Origin: Palauibacter sp965207805
Lineage (GTDB): Bacteria > Gemmatimonadota > Gemmatimonadetes > Palauibacterales > Palauibacteraceae
Reading direction: 5' to 3'
Assembly (NCBI GenBank): GCA_965207805.1
Contig: OZ242312.1
Location: 248,001-312,000, forward strand
Length of the DNA: 64,000 nt
Made by a program: the position numbers and the translations under genes. The notes beneath the pieces are model-generated. The model had not been told where the DNA came from, ran no database searches, and worked only from the letters and a program-made list of their open reading frames with translations. The stretch's first letter is position 1, and the number at the start of each line of letters is the position of its first letter. This document shows positions 43,053-51,333 of this stretch, one piece after another.

Positions 43053-43090
43053 GCGTCTCGAACCACAGACGCGAGCCGAAACGGAGACGC
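43053..43090 (+). promoter_or_regulatory. Hairpin masking the metX ribosome binding site
   Basis: GCGTCTC (43053-43059) can pair with GAGACGC (43084-43090), which overlaps the GGAG (43083-43086) seven bases before TTG 43094. Placed just after the SAM-I aptamer and with no T-run nearby, it is a candidate translational expression platform. It also supports TTG 43094 as the start. Confidence 0.5.
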
Positions 43091-43093
43091 AGC

Positions 43094-44110
43094 TTGAACG
43101 CCGTACTGCCGGAGGGTCGGAGGGGCACCGTCGCGATGCCGGCGGAGTGGAGCCCGGAACTGGTGGCCGACGTCGACGCCCGCTTCCGGGTACGCTACGA
43201 ACTCGCCGGGCGCGAAGACGCCCCGCTGCTCGTCGCGATGGGGGGGATCTCCGCCGACCGCCACGTCTGCGCCAACGTCCTGGATCCCGCGCCCGGCTGG
43301 TGGAGGAAGCTGGCGGGCCCGGGTCTGGCGATCGACACGAACCGCTGGCGGCTGCTCGCGGTCGACTTCCTCGGATCTCCCGGGTCGTTCGAGTCGCCGG
43401 ACCGGATTCATCTCACGCCCGGAGACCAGGCGGACGCCGTCGCGGTCGCGCTGCGCCACCTCGGCGTCGAACGCGCCCACCGCATGCTGGGCGCCTCGTA
43501 CGGCGGCATGGTCGCCTTGGCGATGGGGATCCGCCATCCCGCCCAGCTCGATGGTGTCGTGCTGATCGGCGCGGCGCACCGCGGCCATCCGCAGGCCATC
43601 GGAATACACGCGGTGCAACGCTGGATCGTCGAGTTCGCGCTGCGGCACGGCCGGGGGAGCGAAGGCGTGGCGCTCGCCAGGGCGCTGGCGTTCACGACCT
43701 ACAAGTCGGCGGCCGGGCTCGACGCCCGCTTCCCGCACGACTGGGAGTGGGAGGATGGCGCCCCGGTCTACGCCGTCGGCCGCTACCTGGAGGAACAGGG
43801 ACGGGCGTTCGCGGAGCGGTTCGAGGCGGAGACCTATCTGACGCTGTCCGCCTCGGTCGACCTGTGCGACCTGCGTCCGGAGGAACTCGGCGTCCCCGCC
43901 TGGCTCATCGGGTGGGAGGAGGACACGCTGGTCCCGCCCTGGCTGCTCCGGGAGACCGCAAGCCGGATCGGCGCGCCCTCGCACCTGCGGATTCTGAACT
44001 CGGACGCCGGGCACGACGCCTTCCTGCTCCACGCGCCCGACTACGAGGAAGCCCTGAGGGAGAGTCTCTTCGCAACGGAACCGCAGGCCCTTGCGGGCTC
44101 AGCCGGATAA
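43094..44110 (+). CDS. metX: Homoserine O-acetyltransferase
   Basis: A 338-residue alpha/beta-hydrolase-fold acyltransferase of the MetX family. The nucleophile elbow GASYGGM places the catalytic serine at 135. The VDFLGSPGSFESPD block and the terminal SDAGHDAFLLH with the catalytic histidine follow. It makes O-acetyl (possibly O-succinyl) homoserine for MetY. TTG 43094 with GGAG seven bases upstream is chosen; ATG 43139 is an alternative that would shorten the protein by 15 residues. Its leader carries a SAM-I riboswitch, and the coding end is 9 bp from the convergent CocE-family gene. Confidence 0.93.
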   Translation: MNAVLPEGRRGTVAMPAEWSPELVADVDARFRVRYELAGREDAPLLVAMGGISADRHVCANVLDPAPGWWRKLAGPGLAIDTNRWRLLAVDFLGSPGSFESPDRIHLTPGDQADAVAVALRHLGVERAHRMLGASYGGMVALAMGIRHPAQLDGVVLIGAAHRGHPQAIGIHAVQRWIVEFALRHGRGSEGVALARALAFTTYKSAAGLDARFPHDWEWEDGAPVYAVGRYLEEQGRAFAERFEAETYLTLSASVDLCDLRPEELGVPAWLIGWEEDTLVPPWLLRETASRIGAPSHLRILNSDAGHDAFLLHAPDYEEALRESLFATEPQALAGSAG

Positions 44111-44119
44111 CTCGCGGGT

Positions 44120-45841
44120 TCAGCCGGGTCGCGCCGCCGCGACGGGAAGCCGCACGCATGAAGGATATGCGGCGGTGTGCAGGATCGTGTTGCGCGCCGT
44201 CCGCATGCGCGTGCCCGTCCCCACGTCCTCCCCCGTGTTGAGGTTGCGGCTGAAGCGGGGGAAGCAACTGCTCGTCACCTGCAGCCGGATCCGGTGGCCG
44301 GCCCGGAACACGTGGCTCATCGGATAGAGCCGGATCCGGAACTCGGTGGCTTCGTTCGGCTCCAGCAGCTCCGTCCGCTCCAACCCGCCGCGATACCGCG
44401 CGCGCAGGATCCCCTCCGTGAGGACGAATGATCCTCCCGCGGGGTCGACATCCGTGATCCGCGCCACGAAGTCCGTGTCGCGCGCCGAAGATTCAGCGTA
44501 GAGCACGACCTCGACCGGCCCCGTGACCTCGAGATCGCGCTCCAGGGCCCGCGAGGTGTAGACAAGCACGTCCGGCCGCCGCTCGAGCGACGCCTGCTCG
44601 ACGGGGCCGCCCCGCATCGGCGTCTCGGCGTGGGTCGTGATCAGCCGGGAAGAGAGATTGCCTCCGAGCGATGGCGCCGGGTCGCGCGGATCGTACTCGA
44701 AGCGGTCCGGCGGCTCGTCCCCCGGCGGCTCCGGATCGAGCCGGGCGTCGTCGCCCCGGTTCGCGCGCCCGCGGCTGTGCAGGTACCACGGCACCTCCTC
44801 CGTCCCCGGCGGCGGCCACTCCGCGCCCTCCCGCCACCGGTTGGCGCCCGTCGTGAACCAGCGCAGCGGCGGATCCTCGCCGATCCCGTCGTCCACGCCG
44901 CGAAGCTGCCATTCGAACCAGCGCCGCTCCTCCTCCCGCACGTCCACGCAGGCGTCGGGGCCGAAGTCGAGGTCTCCGACCGTCCTCGTCTCCGGGATCT
45001 CGTGCGACCACGGTCCGAGCAGGCTCCGGTTCTGCGTGCGGGCGCGCGGGGTCGCGGCCCCCGACATCCCCTCGTGGATTCGAAGCAGGGAGCCGGCGTA
45101 CGCGTCGTACCAGCCGCCCTGCTGAAACGCGGGCGCCGTGACGCGGTCGTAGCGATCCGTGACCCTGAGGCGCCGCCAGTACTCGTCCCGCGTCGGGTGC
45201 TCCAGCCACTCGCGCCAGTACGGGATCTTCCGCCCGATCGCGCGCTCGTCCATCTCGATGAGCGGCAGGTGGGCCCAGAACTTCGGGTTCTGAAACAGGC
45301 GCGCCGCCTGCGGGCCGGTCACGATGGCGAGGTTCGTCTCCCAGATCACCGCCGCGCTGAGCGAGAGGAGCAACTGGAAGGCCCCGCCCAGGTAGTGACA
45401 GTCTCCGAAGTGGTCGTCGCAGATCACGTGCGGCGCCATGCAGGTGAGGTGCGGGCTGCCGAGCGGCGCGCTGAGCCACTGCGTGAGGCCGCCGTAGCTG
45501 CGCCCCCACATCCCGATCTTCCCGTCGCACCACGCCTGCCCCGCCACCCACTCCAGCGTGTCGTGCCCGTCCTCGATCTCGGGGAGATAGGCGTGGAACA
45601 CGCCCTCGGACTGGAACCGGCCGCGACAGTCCTGGACGACGAAGGCGTACCCCCGCTGCGCCCACCACACGCCGTTCTCGATGAACACGTCCCGGCCGCT
45701 CTCGTACGGCGTCCGCGTCAGGATCGTGGGAAAGGGACCTCCGGAAGCGGGCAGATAGACATCCGCCGAAAGCCGCACGCCATCCCGCATCCGCCCCCGA
45801 ACCCCATGCAGCAGCCGCACCTCCCGGGGGGGCTCGTGCAC
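44120..45841 (-). CDS. CocE/NonD family hydrolase (X-Pro dipeptidyl-peptidase-like)
   Basis: A 573-residue cytoplasmic-looking alpha/beta hydrolase of the S15/CocE family. The N-terminal MRDGVRLSADVYLP block and GRSYGG with nucleophile Ser115 are visible. LGPWSHEIP is in the position of the catalytic histidine, and the C-terminal jelly-roll ends with RIRLQVTSSCFPRFSRNLNTG. Members hydrolyse esters or acylated amides. No signal peptide is seen, unlike the CocE relative at 48916. GTG 45841 starts one base after the stop of the selenoprotein gene, so they share an operon. Confidence 0.92.
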   Translation of the reverse strand: MHEPPREVRLLHGVRGRMRDGVRLSADVYLPASGGPFPTILTRTPYESGRDVFIENGVWWAQRGYAFVVQDCRGRFQSEGVFHAYLPEIEDGHDTLEWVAGQAWCDGKIGMWGRSYGGLTQWLSAPLGSPHLTCMAPHVICDDHFGDCHYLGGAFQLLLSLSAAVIWETNLAIVTGPQAARLFQNPKFWAHLPLIEMDERAIGRKIPYWREWLEHPTRDEYWRRLRVTDRYDRVTAPAFQQGGWYDAYAGSLLRIHEGMSGAATPRARTQNRSLLGPWSHEIPETRTVGDLDFGPDACVDVREEERRWFEWQLRGVDDGIGEDPPLRWFTTGANRWREGAEWPPPGTEEVPWYLHSRGRANRGDDARLDPEPPGDEPPDRFEYDPRDPAPSLGGNLSSRLITTHAETPMRGGPVEQASLERRPDVLVYTSRALERDLEVTGPVEVVLYAESSARDTDFVARITDVDPAGGSFVLTEGILRARYRGGLERTELLEPNEATEFRIRLYPMSHVFRAGHRIRLQVTSSCFPRFSRNLNTGEDVGTGTRMRTARNTILHTAAYPSCVRLPVAAARPG

Positions 45842-45842
45842 T

Positions 45843-46493
45843 CTAGGTCGGGATCGCGGCGAGGACCTGGGACGGTTCGGCGCGCGCCGTGTAGTCGGGG
45901 TCGGCGGCGGCGTAGACGATGGTTCCGTCGCGGTCGATGACGAAGGTGGACGTGAGCGGGAGTTCCCAGGACTCGTCGCCGTTGAAGCGGGCGAGGTCGA
46001 TGCCGAGCCCGTCGCGGTACAGGGTTCGCAGGTCGCCGTCGACGGTGAACGTCAGGCCGTAGTCGCGCGCCACGCCGAGCCCGAAGTCGAGCAGGACGTC
46101 GAACTCGATGCCGTCTTCCTCGATCCAGCCGCGGGCGAACTCCGGGAGTTGCGGAGAGAGCGTGACGAGACGGGCGCCCCTCGCCTCGATCTCGGGGAGA
46201 ATCGATTGAAGAGCAGCCTGCTCTTCGCGGCAATACGGTCACCAGCGGCCGCGGAAGAAGCTGAGCACCACGGGGCCCCGCTTGAGGAGCGTCGCGAGCC
46301 GGACCGTGGGGCCGGCCACGCTCGGGCGGGCGAAGAGCGGCGCCCGGTCGCCCACTCCGGGGATTCGGTCGAGGATTCCAGAACTTCGCAGCGCCTCCGT
46401 GCCCGCGGCCATGACCGCCGTCGCGGGCGCGGGGCGCGCGGCCTCCTTCTCCGCGCGGATCTCGGCGAGTTTCCGGTTAAGCGGCCCGCTCAC
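45843..46493 (-). CDS. Peroxiredoxin-like selenoprotein (in-frame UGA = Sec85)
   Basis: Read through one TGA at 46239-46241, this frame encodes 216 residues of an AhpC/TSA-type thioredoxin-fold protein. The active site reads FFRGRW-U-PYC, where relatives have RGGWCPYC, so the UGA sits exactly where the first catalytic cysteine should be (position 85) and the resolving Cys88 follows. The frame is open on both sides: upstream GVGDRAPLFARPSVAGPTV, downstream REEQAALQSILPEIEARGA to the TAG at 45843. A perfect hairpin lies 12 bases past the UGA. Gene callers would split it into 84- and 76-residue pieces. GTG 46493 has AAGGGG upstream. It sits between a carboxylesterase and a CocE hydrolase in one operon and probably reduces peroxides. 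Confidence 0.9.
46208..46241 (-). promoter_or_regulatory. Bacterial SECIS-like element after UGA
   Basis: On the minus strand the UGA (46241-46239) is followed after 12 bases by GAAGAGCA-GGC-TGCTCTTC (46226-46208), a perfect 8-bp stem with a GGC loop. The loop begins 20 bases after the UGA and starts with G, as in bacterial SECIS hairpins recognised by SelB. Confidence 0.85.
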
Positions 46494-46521
46494 CGCGGTC
46501 GCCCCTTGGCTCGCCGCCGCA

Positions 46522-48132
46522 TCACGGCGTCCCCGCGCGCAGGCGCCGTTCCCAGAAATCGAGTTGCACCGTGCGGAGTTCGCTTCCCGCCTCGACCGTC
46601 GGCCCCAGCACGAGGTGGGCCTCGGAGTCGCGCGTGTAGGCCGGCCACGGGGGCAGTCCGGGACCGTTCGGGTCGCCGTCCGCGGCGAAGTTCACCCAGT
46701 AGGAGGACATTGTCTGCGCCAACTGGCGGTCCACCGCCTCCCGTTCGCCGGGACCGACGTTGCCGAAGGCGTACACGATCTCGGCCGCGTGGTACGACTT
46801 GAGATAGTCCTTCGCGGGTCCCGGCGGCTCGTGCGTGAAGTAGTAGAACCACGCACCCGCGCCGGCGGCTTCCGACGCCCGCGCCCACGTCCGCATCTGG
46901 ATGCCGAACAGGGCGTCGCCGCGGCTTCGCATGAAGGCGTCGAAGATCTCGCCTTCCTCCTCCACGGGGTAGGCGGCGCCGAAGCTCTCCGCATCGTCGC
47001 CGACGCGGCCGGCCACCCACTCGCGCCAGGCGTCGAGCGTCTCCGGCACGGATCTGGGGGACGAGAGGGAGGTCATCTCATCCGCGTTGAACCCGACGAG
47101 CACCGGGACGTTGTTGTGCGTCCCGTCGGCGAACGCGGTCGTAACGTCCGTCGGCAGCACCCAGCCGTCCACGTTCTCCGCCGTCCTGAAACCGCGTCCG
47201 GCCGGCGTGGCGAGCCCCGCCATCACGCTCGCTGCGGAGAGCCGCCGCATGTCCTCCAGCGTCTCCGCCCCGAGCGCCCCGAGGAACGCGGCCCCGATCT
47301 CCTCGGCGGAGCGTCCGCCCTCCGGCGCCTCCGACAGGCGCATCATGGGACCGAACCGTCCCCCGCTCTGTCCGATGGCGCGGTGGAAGAGTCCCGCCGC
47401 CAGCGGCGTCGCCATCAGCGTGTTCACGCTCCACGAGCCGGCCGACTCGCCGAAGATCGTCACGCGATCCGGGTCCCCGCCGAAGCCCGCGATGTTGTCG
47501 CGCACCCACTCGAGCGCGGCGACCTGGTCGAGGACCCCGTAGTTGCCGGACGATCCGTGCTCGGACTCGGCCGAGAGGAGCGGATGCGCGAGATAGCCAA
47601 ACGGTCCGAGCCGGTAGTTGATCGTGACCACGACCGCGCCCTTCTCCGCCAGCGCCGTCCCGTCGTAGATGCCGGTGGAGCCGGACCCCCGCGTGAGTGC
47701 GCCCCCGTGGATCCAGACCATGACCGGCCGCCGCTCCGAGGCGTCGGCGGCGGCGGTCCACACGTTCAGATACAGACAGTCCTCCGCCGTCGGGGCGGGA
47801 GGACCTCCGAAGAACGAGCCGGCGCCGTACGGGGTCTGCATGCACTCCGGGCCGAAGCTGTGCGCGCGCAGCGTCCGCTGCCCCCAGGCTTCGACCGGCT
47901 GGGGCGGCCTCCAGCGCCTGTCCCCCACGGGCGGGGCCGCGAACGGAATCCCCTTGTAGGAGCGGATCCCGTCGACGAGGACGCCTTCGAGGTTGCCGCT
48001 GGCGGTCTCGACGCGGGTGTCCTGCGCGAGCAGCGGCGCCCCGAAGCCGGCGGCGGCGAGCGTGGCGAGCAGGACGCCAAGCAGGACGCGGGCCAACGCG
48101 CGGCCCGGCCGAATACGGAAGTCTCGACGCAT
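46522..48132 (-). CDS. Exported type B carboxylesterase
   Basis: A 536-residue carboxylesterase/lipase-family protein with a signal peptide (LLATLAAAGFGAPLLAQ). The oxyanion-hole HGGAL, the GESAGS motif with Ser230, EDCLYLNVWTAA and a C-terminal KSYHAAEI with the catalytic histidine identify the fold. It should hydrolyse ester bonds outside the cytoplasm. ATG 48132 is chosen because the signal peptide begins there; the frame stays open to 48225 but that part overlaps the upstream gene. It is third in a minus-strand operon followed after 28 bp by the selenoprotein. Confidence 0.9.
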   Translation of the reverse strand: MRRDFRIRPGRALARVLLGVLLATLAAAGFGAPLLAQDTRVETASGNLEGVLVDGIRSYKGIPFAAPPVGDRRWRPPQPVEAWGQRTLRAHSFGPECMQTPYGAGSFFGGPPAPTAEDCLYLNVWTAAADASERRPVMVWIHGGALTRGSGSTGIYDGTALAEKGAVVVTINYRLGPFGYLAHPLLSAESEHGSSGNYGVLDQVAALEWVRDNIAGFGGDPDRVTIFGESAGSWSVNTLMATPLAAGLFHRAIGQSGGRFGPMMRLSEAPEGGRSAEEIGAAFLGALGAETLEDMRRLSAASVMAGLATPAGRGFRTAENVDGWVLPTDVTTAFADGTHNNVPVLVGFNADEMTSLSSPRSVPETLDAWREWVAGRVGDDAESFGAAYPVEEEGEIFDAFMRSRGDALFGIQMRTWARASEAAGAGAWFYYFTHEPPGPAKDYLKSYHAAEIVYAFGNVGPGEREAVDRQLAQTMSSYWVNFAADGDPNGPGLPPWPAYTRDSEAHLVLGPTVEAGSELRTVQLDFWERRLRAGTP

Positions 48133-48146
48133 GCGATGCTCCGGAG

Positions 48147-48488
48147 TCAGGAGGGAGGCGAGGGACTGGCCGGGGGCGGCATCTCCCCGTTCCAGCGGAA
48201 GCGCTTCAGCGAGATGCGTCCCCACTTGTCGAATTCCACCCCTTCGTTCGCCAGCAACTGGTACTGGATCATCTCGGAGTACGAGTCGCCGCGGGGGCTG
48301 ATCTCGCCGCGCGCGTTGATCACGCGGTGCCAGGGGAGCGGCCGGTCGGAGGCATAGAGCGCATAGCCTACGAGACGGGCCTGTCCGCCGAGTCCGGCGA
48401 GTTGCGCGACCTGCCCGTAGGTGGCGACGCGGCCGGCGGGAATCCGGGCGACGACGTTGCAGATGCGCTCGTGAAGGTCCGAAGCCAT
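48147..48488 (-). CDS. Alkyltransferase-like protein (ATL, MGMT family)
   Basis: A 113-residue single-domain MGMT homologue. The alkyl-acceptor motif PCHR is replaced by Pro52-Trp53-His54-Arg55 (PLPWHRVINARGEIS). It should therefore bind O6-alkylguanine and hand lesions to nucleotide-excision repair rather than repair them directly, as known for ATL proteins. The GYALYASDRP and AGRVATYGQVA blocks are typical. ATG 48488 gives the standard N-terminus. It lies 16 bp after the helix-hairpin-helix gene and 14 bp before the carboxylesterase. Confidence 0.93.
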   Translation of the reverse strand: MASDLHERICNVVARIPAGRVATYGQVAQLAGLGGQARLVGYALYASDRPLPWHRVINARGEISPRGDSYSEMIQYQLLANEGVEFDKWGRISLKRFRWNGEMPPPASPSPPS

Positions 48489-48504
48489 GGCCGTGTACCG
48501 TCCG

Positions 48505-48837
48505 TCAGGCGGGCGCGCCCGGGCGCTCGTTCGCGTGGACCCGGCCCTTCCAGTTCCACCACTTGAGCAGATCGCGGTCGGGTCTCCCGGTCTCCGCGAC
48601 CCGAGTCTCCGCGACGTGCGTCTCCGCGTAGTAGACGGCACAGCGGAAGACGTATAGAACACACGGGTCCATGCGCTGTCCCCGCTGCGAGGAGAGTTGT
48701 TCGTAGAGTTCGTTCGGATCGCGGCCTTCGAGATCCCGGACCCGGCGGACGCCGAGTTCGGTCAGGTCGCGCGCGATGCTGGGGCCGACGCCGGGGATGG
48801 TCTGCAGATCCAGCGTCTCGATCGCGGCGGAAGTCAT
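48505..48837 (-). CDS. Helix-hairpin-helix protein, Cdd1 (pathogenicity locus) family
   Basis: A 110-residue protein with a helix-hairpin-helix (LQTIPGVGPSIARDLTELG, about 11-29) and the Cdd1 hallmark DPCVLYVFRCAVYYAE. The family is small and functionally uncharacterised; the HhH suggests DNA binding, consistent with its place before the ATL repair protein. Near residues 72-84 the sequence AETHVAETRVAET reflects a threefold GTCTCCGCG microrepeat in the DNA. ATG 48837 is chosen; an in-frame ATG at 48870 is possible. It is divergent from the CocE lipoprotein. Confidence 0.82.
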   Translation of the reverse strand: MTSAAIETLDLQTIPGVGPSIARDLTELGVRRVRDLEGRDPNELYEQLSSQRGQRMDPCVLYVFRCAVYYAETHVAETRVAETGRPDRDLLKWWNWKGRVHANERPGAPA

Positions 48838-48915
48838 GGTCACTCGCTCGGTGGCTGGGCGTGGTGTCATCTTCGAGAACGTCTCGAACGCGTGAATCTT
48901 GGGGAGTGGGAACCG

Positions 48916-50847
48916 ATGGACAATTCCAGACGGGTGGCCAGACCGGGACTCGTCCTCGCGCTGGCGCTGGCGCTCGCCGCCTGTTCCGGAGATGGAGGCG
49001 CCCCCCCGGCCCCGGTCGCCGACGGCCAGAGCGCGGCGGGCGCCGGCGCCGCCCTCCATCGATTCGCGCCGGACCCGGCCAATCCCTACGAGGTCCCCGA
49101 GCCGGCGCACGAGGTGCGGGTCGAGACGGATCTCATGGTCCCCATGCGGGACGGGGTTCGCCTCGCGACGGACCTCTACCTGCCGGTCGAGCCCGCCGAC
49201 CGGGGCGACCCCCTGCCCGTCGTCCTGATCCGGCTGCCGTACGACAAGGCGACCTATCGGGCCGGCGCGATCTCCCCGGCGCGGTTCTTCGCGGGACACG
49301 GATACGCCGTCGTCGTCCAGGACGTGCGCGGCAAGTACGCGTCGGAAGGGGACTATCTCCTCTCCGCGGCGGACCGGGAGGACGGCTACGACGCCGTCGA
49401 GTGGGCCTCGACCCAGCCCTGGTCGAACGGAAGAGTCGGGACCTTCGGCTGCTCCTACCTCGGGGAAAACCAGACGCAACTCATGACGCAGCGCCACCCG
49501 GCGCACGCCGCCGCCATCCCTCTCGCGGCCGGCGGGGCGGTCGGCTCGGCCGGCGGACGGTACGGCTACTTCGGCATCTTCGAGGGAGGCGCCTTCGGGC
49601 TCTCCGCGAGCTTCGGCTGGTTCTGCGGAAACGGTCGCAAGCGCCCGGGGGGAGAGCCGCCGCCGCCGGTCGAGATGTTCGCCGCGCTCCGCGAGCTTCC
49701 CACCATCGACCTCATGCGGAAGTACGGCCCGCCCGACCGGGACACGGACTGGGAAGAGGTCATGAGCACACCGCTCGCCGACGAATGGTGGGACGGACTC
49801 GGCTACCTGAGCGACGCGGACCGGTTCGACACGCCGGCGCTGCACGTGAACTCGTGGTACGACCTCGGCGCCAACGAGACGCTCCAGCAGTGGCGGATGA
49901 TGCAGGACAACGCGGTGAGCGACCGCGGCGGCGCGCACCAGTACGCCATCCTCTCTCCCACCAGCCACTGCATGTCCGAGCGCGCCACGGAAAACACCGT
50001 GGTCGGGGACGTCGACTTCGGCGACGCCCGCCTGCCGTACCGTTCCCTCTATCTCGCCTGGTTCGACCACTGGCTGAAGGGCGTGGCCAACGGGGTCACC
50101 GACATCCCCCGGATCCACTACTACGTGATGGGCCGGAACGAATGGGCGTCCGCCGACTCGTGGCCGCCCCCCGGGGCCGAGATGACGCGCCTCTATCTCC
50201 GCAGCGGAGGCAACGCGAACACGCGGCTCGGCGACGGCGTCCTCTCCCCCGAGGCCCCCGGCGAGGAACCCGCGGACCGGTTCGTCTACGATCCGGCGGA
50301 CCCCGTCCCCTCCCGCGGCGGATCCGTCTGCTGCACCGGGAACCCCGACGACCAGCCGGGCGCGTTCGACCAGTCGGACATCGAGGAACGCGAGGACGTC
50401 CTCGTGTACACCGGCGATCCGGTCGGCGACGGCGGCCTCGAGATCGCGGGCCCGCTCGAGGCGCGGCTCTACGTGAGTTCGAGCGCCCCGGACACCGACT
50501 TCACCGTGAAGCTCCTCGACGTGCATCCCGACGGACGGGCCATCAACATCGTCGAGGGCATCATGAGGGCCCGCTACCGGGACGGATACGAGCAACCCGT
50601 GATGATGGAGGAGGGACAGGTCTATCCCGTCCGGGTGGACCTCCATTCCGTGGCGCACCGGTTCGCGCCAGGCCACCGCGTGCGGATCGAGGTCTCGAGT
50701 TCCAACTTCCCCCGCTTCGACCGCAACCTGAACACGGGCGGCAACAACTATGACGAGACGGAATGGGAGGTCGCGGAGAACATGATTCACCACGCCGGAG
50801 ACCGGGCATCGCACATCGTCCTGCCCGTTATGGAGAGGGACGGATGA
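48916..50847 (+). CDS. CocE/NonD family hydrolase, lipoprotein
   Basis: A 643-residue exported CocE-family hydrolase. A lipoprotein signal ends at Cys23 (LALAACSG). The catalytic core has MRDGVRLATDLYLP, the nucleophile Ser180 in FGCSYLGEN, and SPTSHCMSE in the region of the catalytic histidine. The C-terminal jelly-roll ends in RIEVSSSNFPRFDRNLNTG. A GNPDDQPGAFDQSD insertion with two adjacent cysteines (VCCTG) precedes the last domain. It hydrolyses an unknown ester or amide at the cell surface. The open frame extends upstream to 48697 but has no signal there. Its stop overlaps the next gene by ATGA. Confidence 0.92.
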   Translation: MDNSRRVARPGLVLALALALAACSGDGGAPPAPVADGQSAAGAGAALHRFAPDPANPYEVPEPAHEVRVETDLMVPMRDGVRLATDLYLPVEPADRGDPLPVVLIRLPYDKATYRAGAISPARFFAGHGYAVVVQDVRGKYASEGDYLLSAADREDGYDAVEWASTQPWSNGRVGTFGCSYLGENQTQLMTQRHPAHAAAIPLAAGGAVGSAGGRYGYFGIFEGGAFGLSASFGWFCGNGRKRPGGEPPPPVEMFAALRELPTIDLMRKYGPPDRDTDWEEVMSTPLADEWWDGLGYLSDADRFDTPALHVNSWYDLGANETLQQWRMMQDNAVSDRGGAHQYAILSPTSHCMSERATENTVVGDVDFGDARLPYRSLYLAWFDHWLKGVANGVTDIPRIHYYVMGRNEWASADSWPPPGAEMTRLYLRSGGNANTRLGDGVLSPEAPGEEPADRFVYDPADPVPSRGGSVCCTGNPDDQPGAFDQSDIEEREDVLVYTGDPVGDGGLEIAGPLEARLYVSSSAPDTDFTVKLLDVHPDGRAINIVEGIMRARYRDGYEQPVMMEEGQVYPVRVDLHSVAHRFAPGHRVRIEVSSSNFPRFDRNLNTGGNNYDETEWEVAENMIHHAGDRASHIVLPVMERDG

Positions 50848-51308
50848 CCGACTCCGGATCGCCCCCCGGCTTCCGTCCCGACCTCGACGAAGCGGTCGAG
50901 ACGTGGTCGCGCATGAACGATGCCTCGATCCTGCGCAGCGTCGCCGCCGTCATCCTGGGGTTCGTGGTGCTGACGCTGGGCTCGGTGCTCGCCGGCCGGC
51001 TGATGCTGTCGCTGTTCGGCGTCGAACCGGAGATGGCTCCGGGCGCCGCGTTCATCTTCACGAGCCTCGGCGTGCGCCTCGCGGTCACCGTTCTGGCCGG
51101 CTTCCTCGCGGCCCTCACGGCCCCGCGTGCGCCCCGGCTCCACGCCGGCGTCCTGGCGGCGATCCTCGTTTTCTTCAGCCTCGCCTCGCTCGCCGGCCTC
51201 TCGGCGTCCGGCGACCCGTATGGGCCCGCATGGTATCCCATCGTGATGCTCGTCATCGGCCCCGTCGGCGTCCTCATCGGCGGTGCCCTCCGAGCCGGAC
51301 GACGCTGA
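50844..51308 (+). CDS. Small four-helix membrane protein
   Basis: A 154-residue protein with four hydrophobic segments (VAAVILGFVVLTLGSVLAG, FIFTSLGVRLAVTVLAGFLAAL, AILVFFSLASLAGL, PIVMLVIGPVGVLIGGAL). It matches the general pattern of DUF-type membrane proteins of unknown function. ATG 50844 overlaps the CocE stop (ATGA), so it is made with that lipoprotein, but no functional link is known. The PLP-enzyme gene starts 25 bp after it. Confidence 0.7.
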   Translation: MTDSGSPPGFRPDLDEAVETWSRMNDASILRSVAAVILGFVVLTLGSVLAGRLMLSLFGVEPEMAPGAAFIFTSLGVRLAVTVLAGFLAALTAPRAPRLHAGVLAAILVFFSLASLAGLSASGDPYGPAWYPIVMLVIGPVGVLIGGALRAGRR

Positions 51309-51333
51309 TCCAGTGCCCCCGGAAAGGTCGGAA

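Noticed and set aside
46239..46493. 84-residue protein ending at TGA as a complete gene
   Set aside because: It stops in the middle of the thioredoxin-fold active site, and the same frame continues as the rest of the domain with a SECIS hairpin, so selenocysteine read-through is the better explanation.
48838..50814. Long minus-strand open frame upstream of the Cdd1-like gene
   Set aside because: Only the last 110 codons are a real protein; the rest is antisense to the CocE lipoprotein, which has a signal peptide and catalytic motifs.
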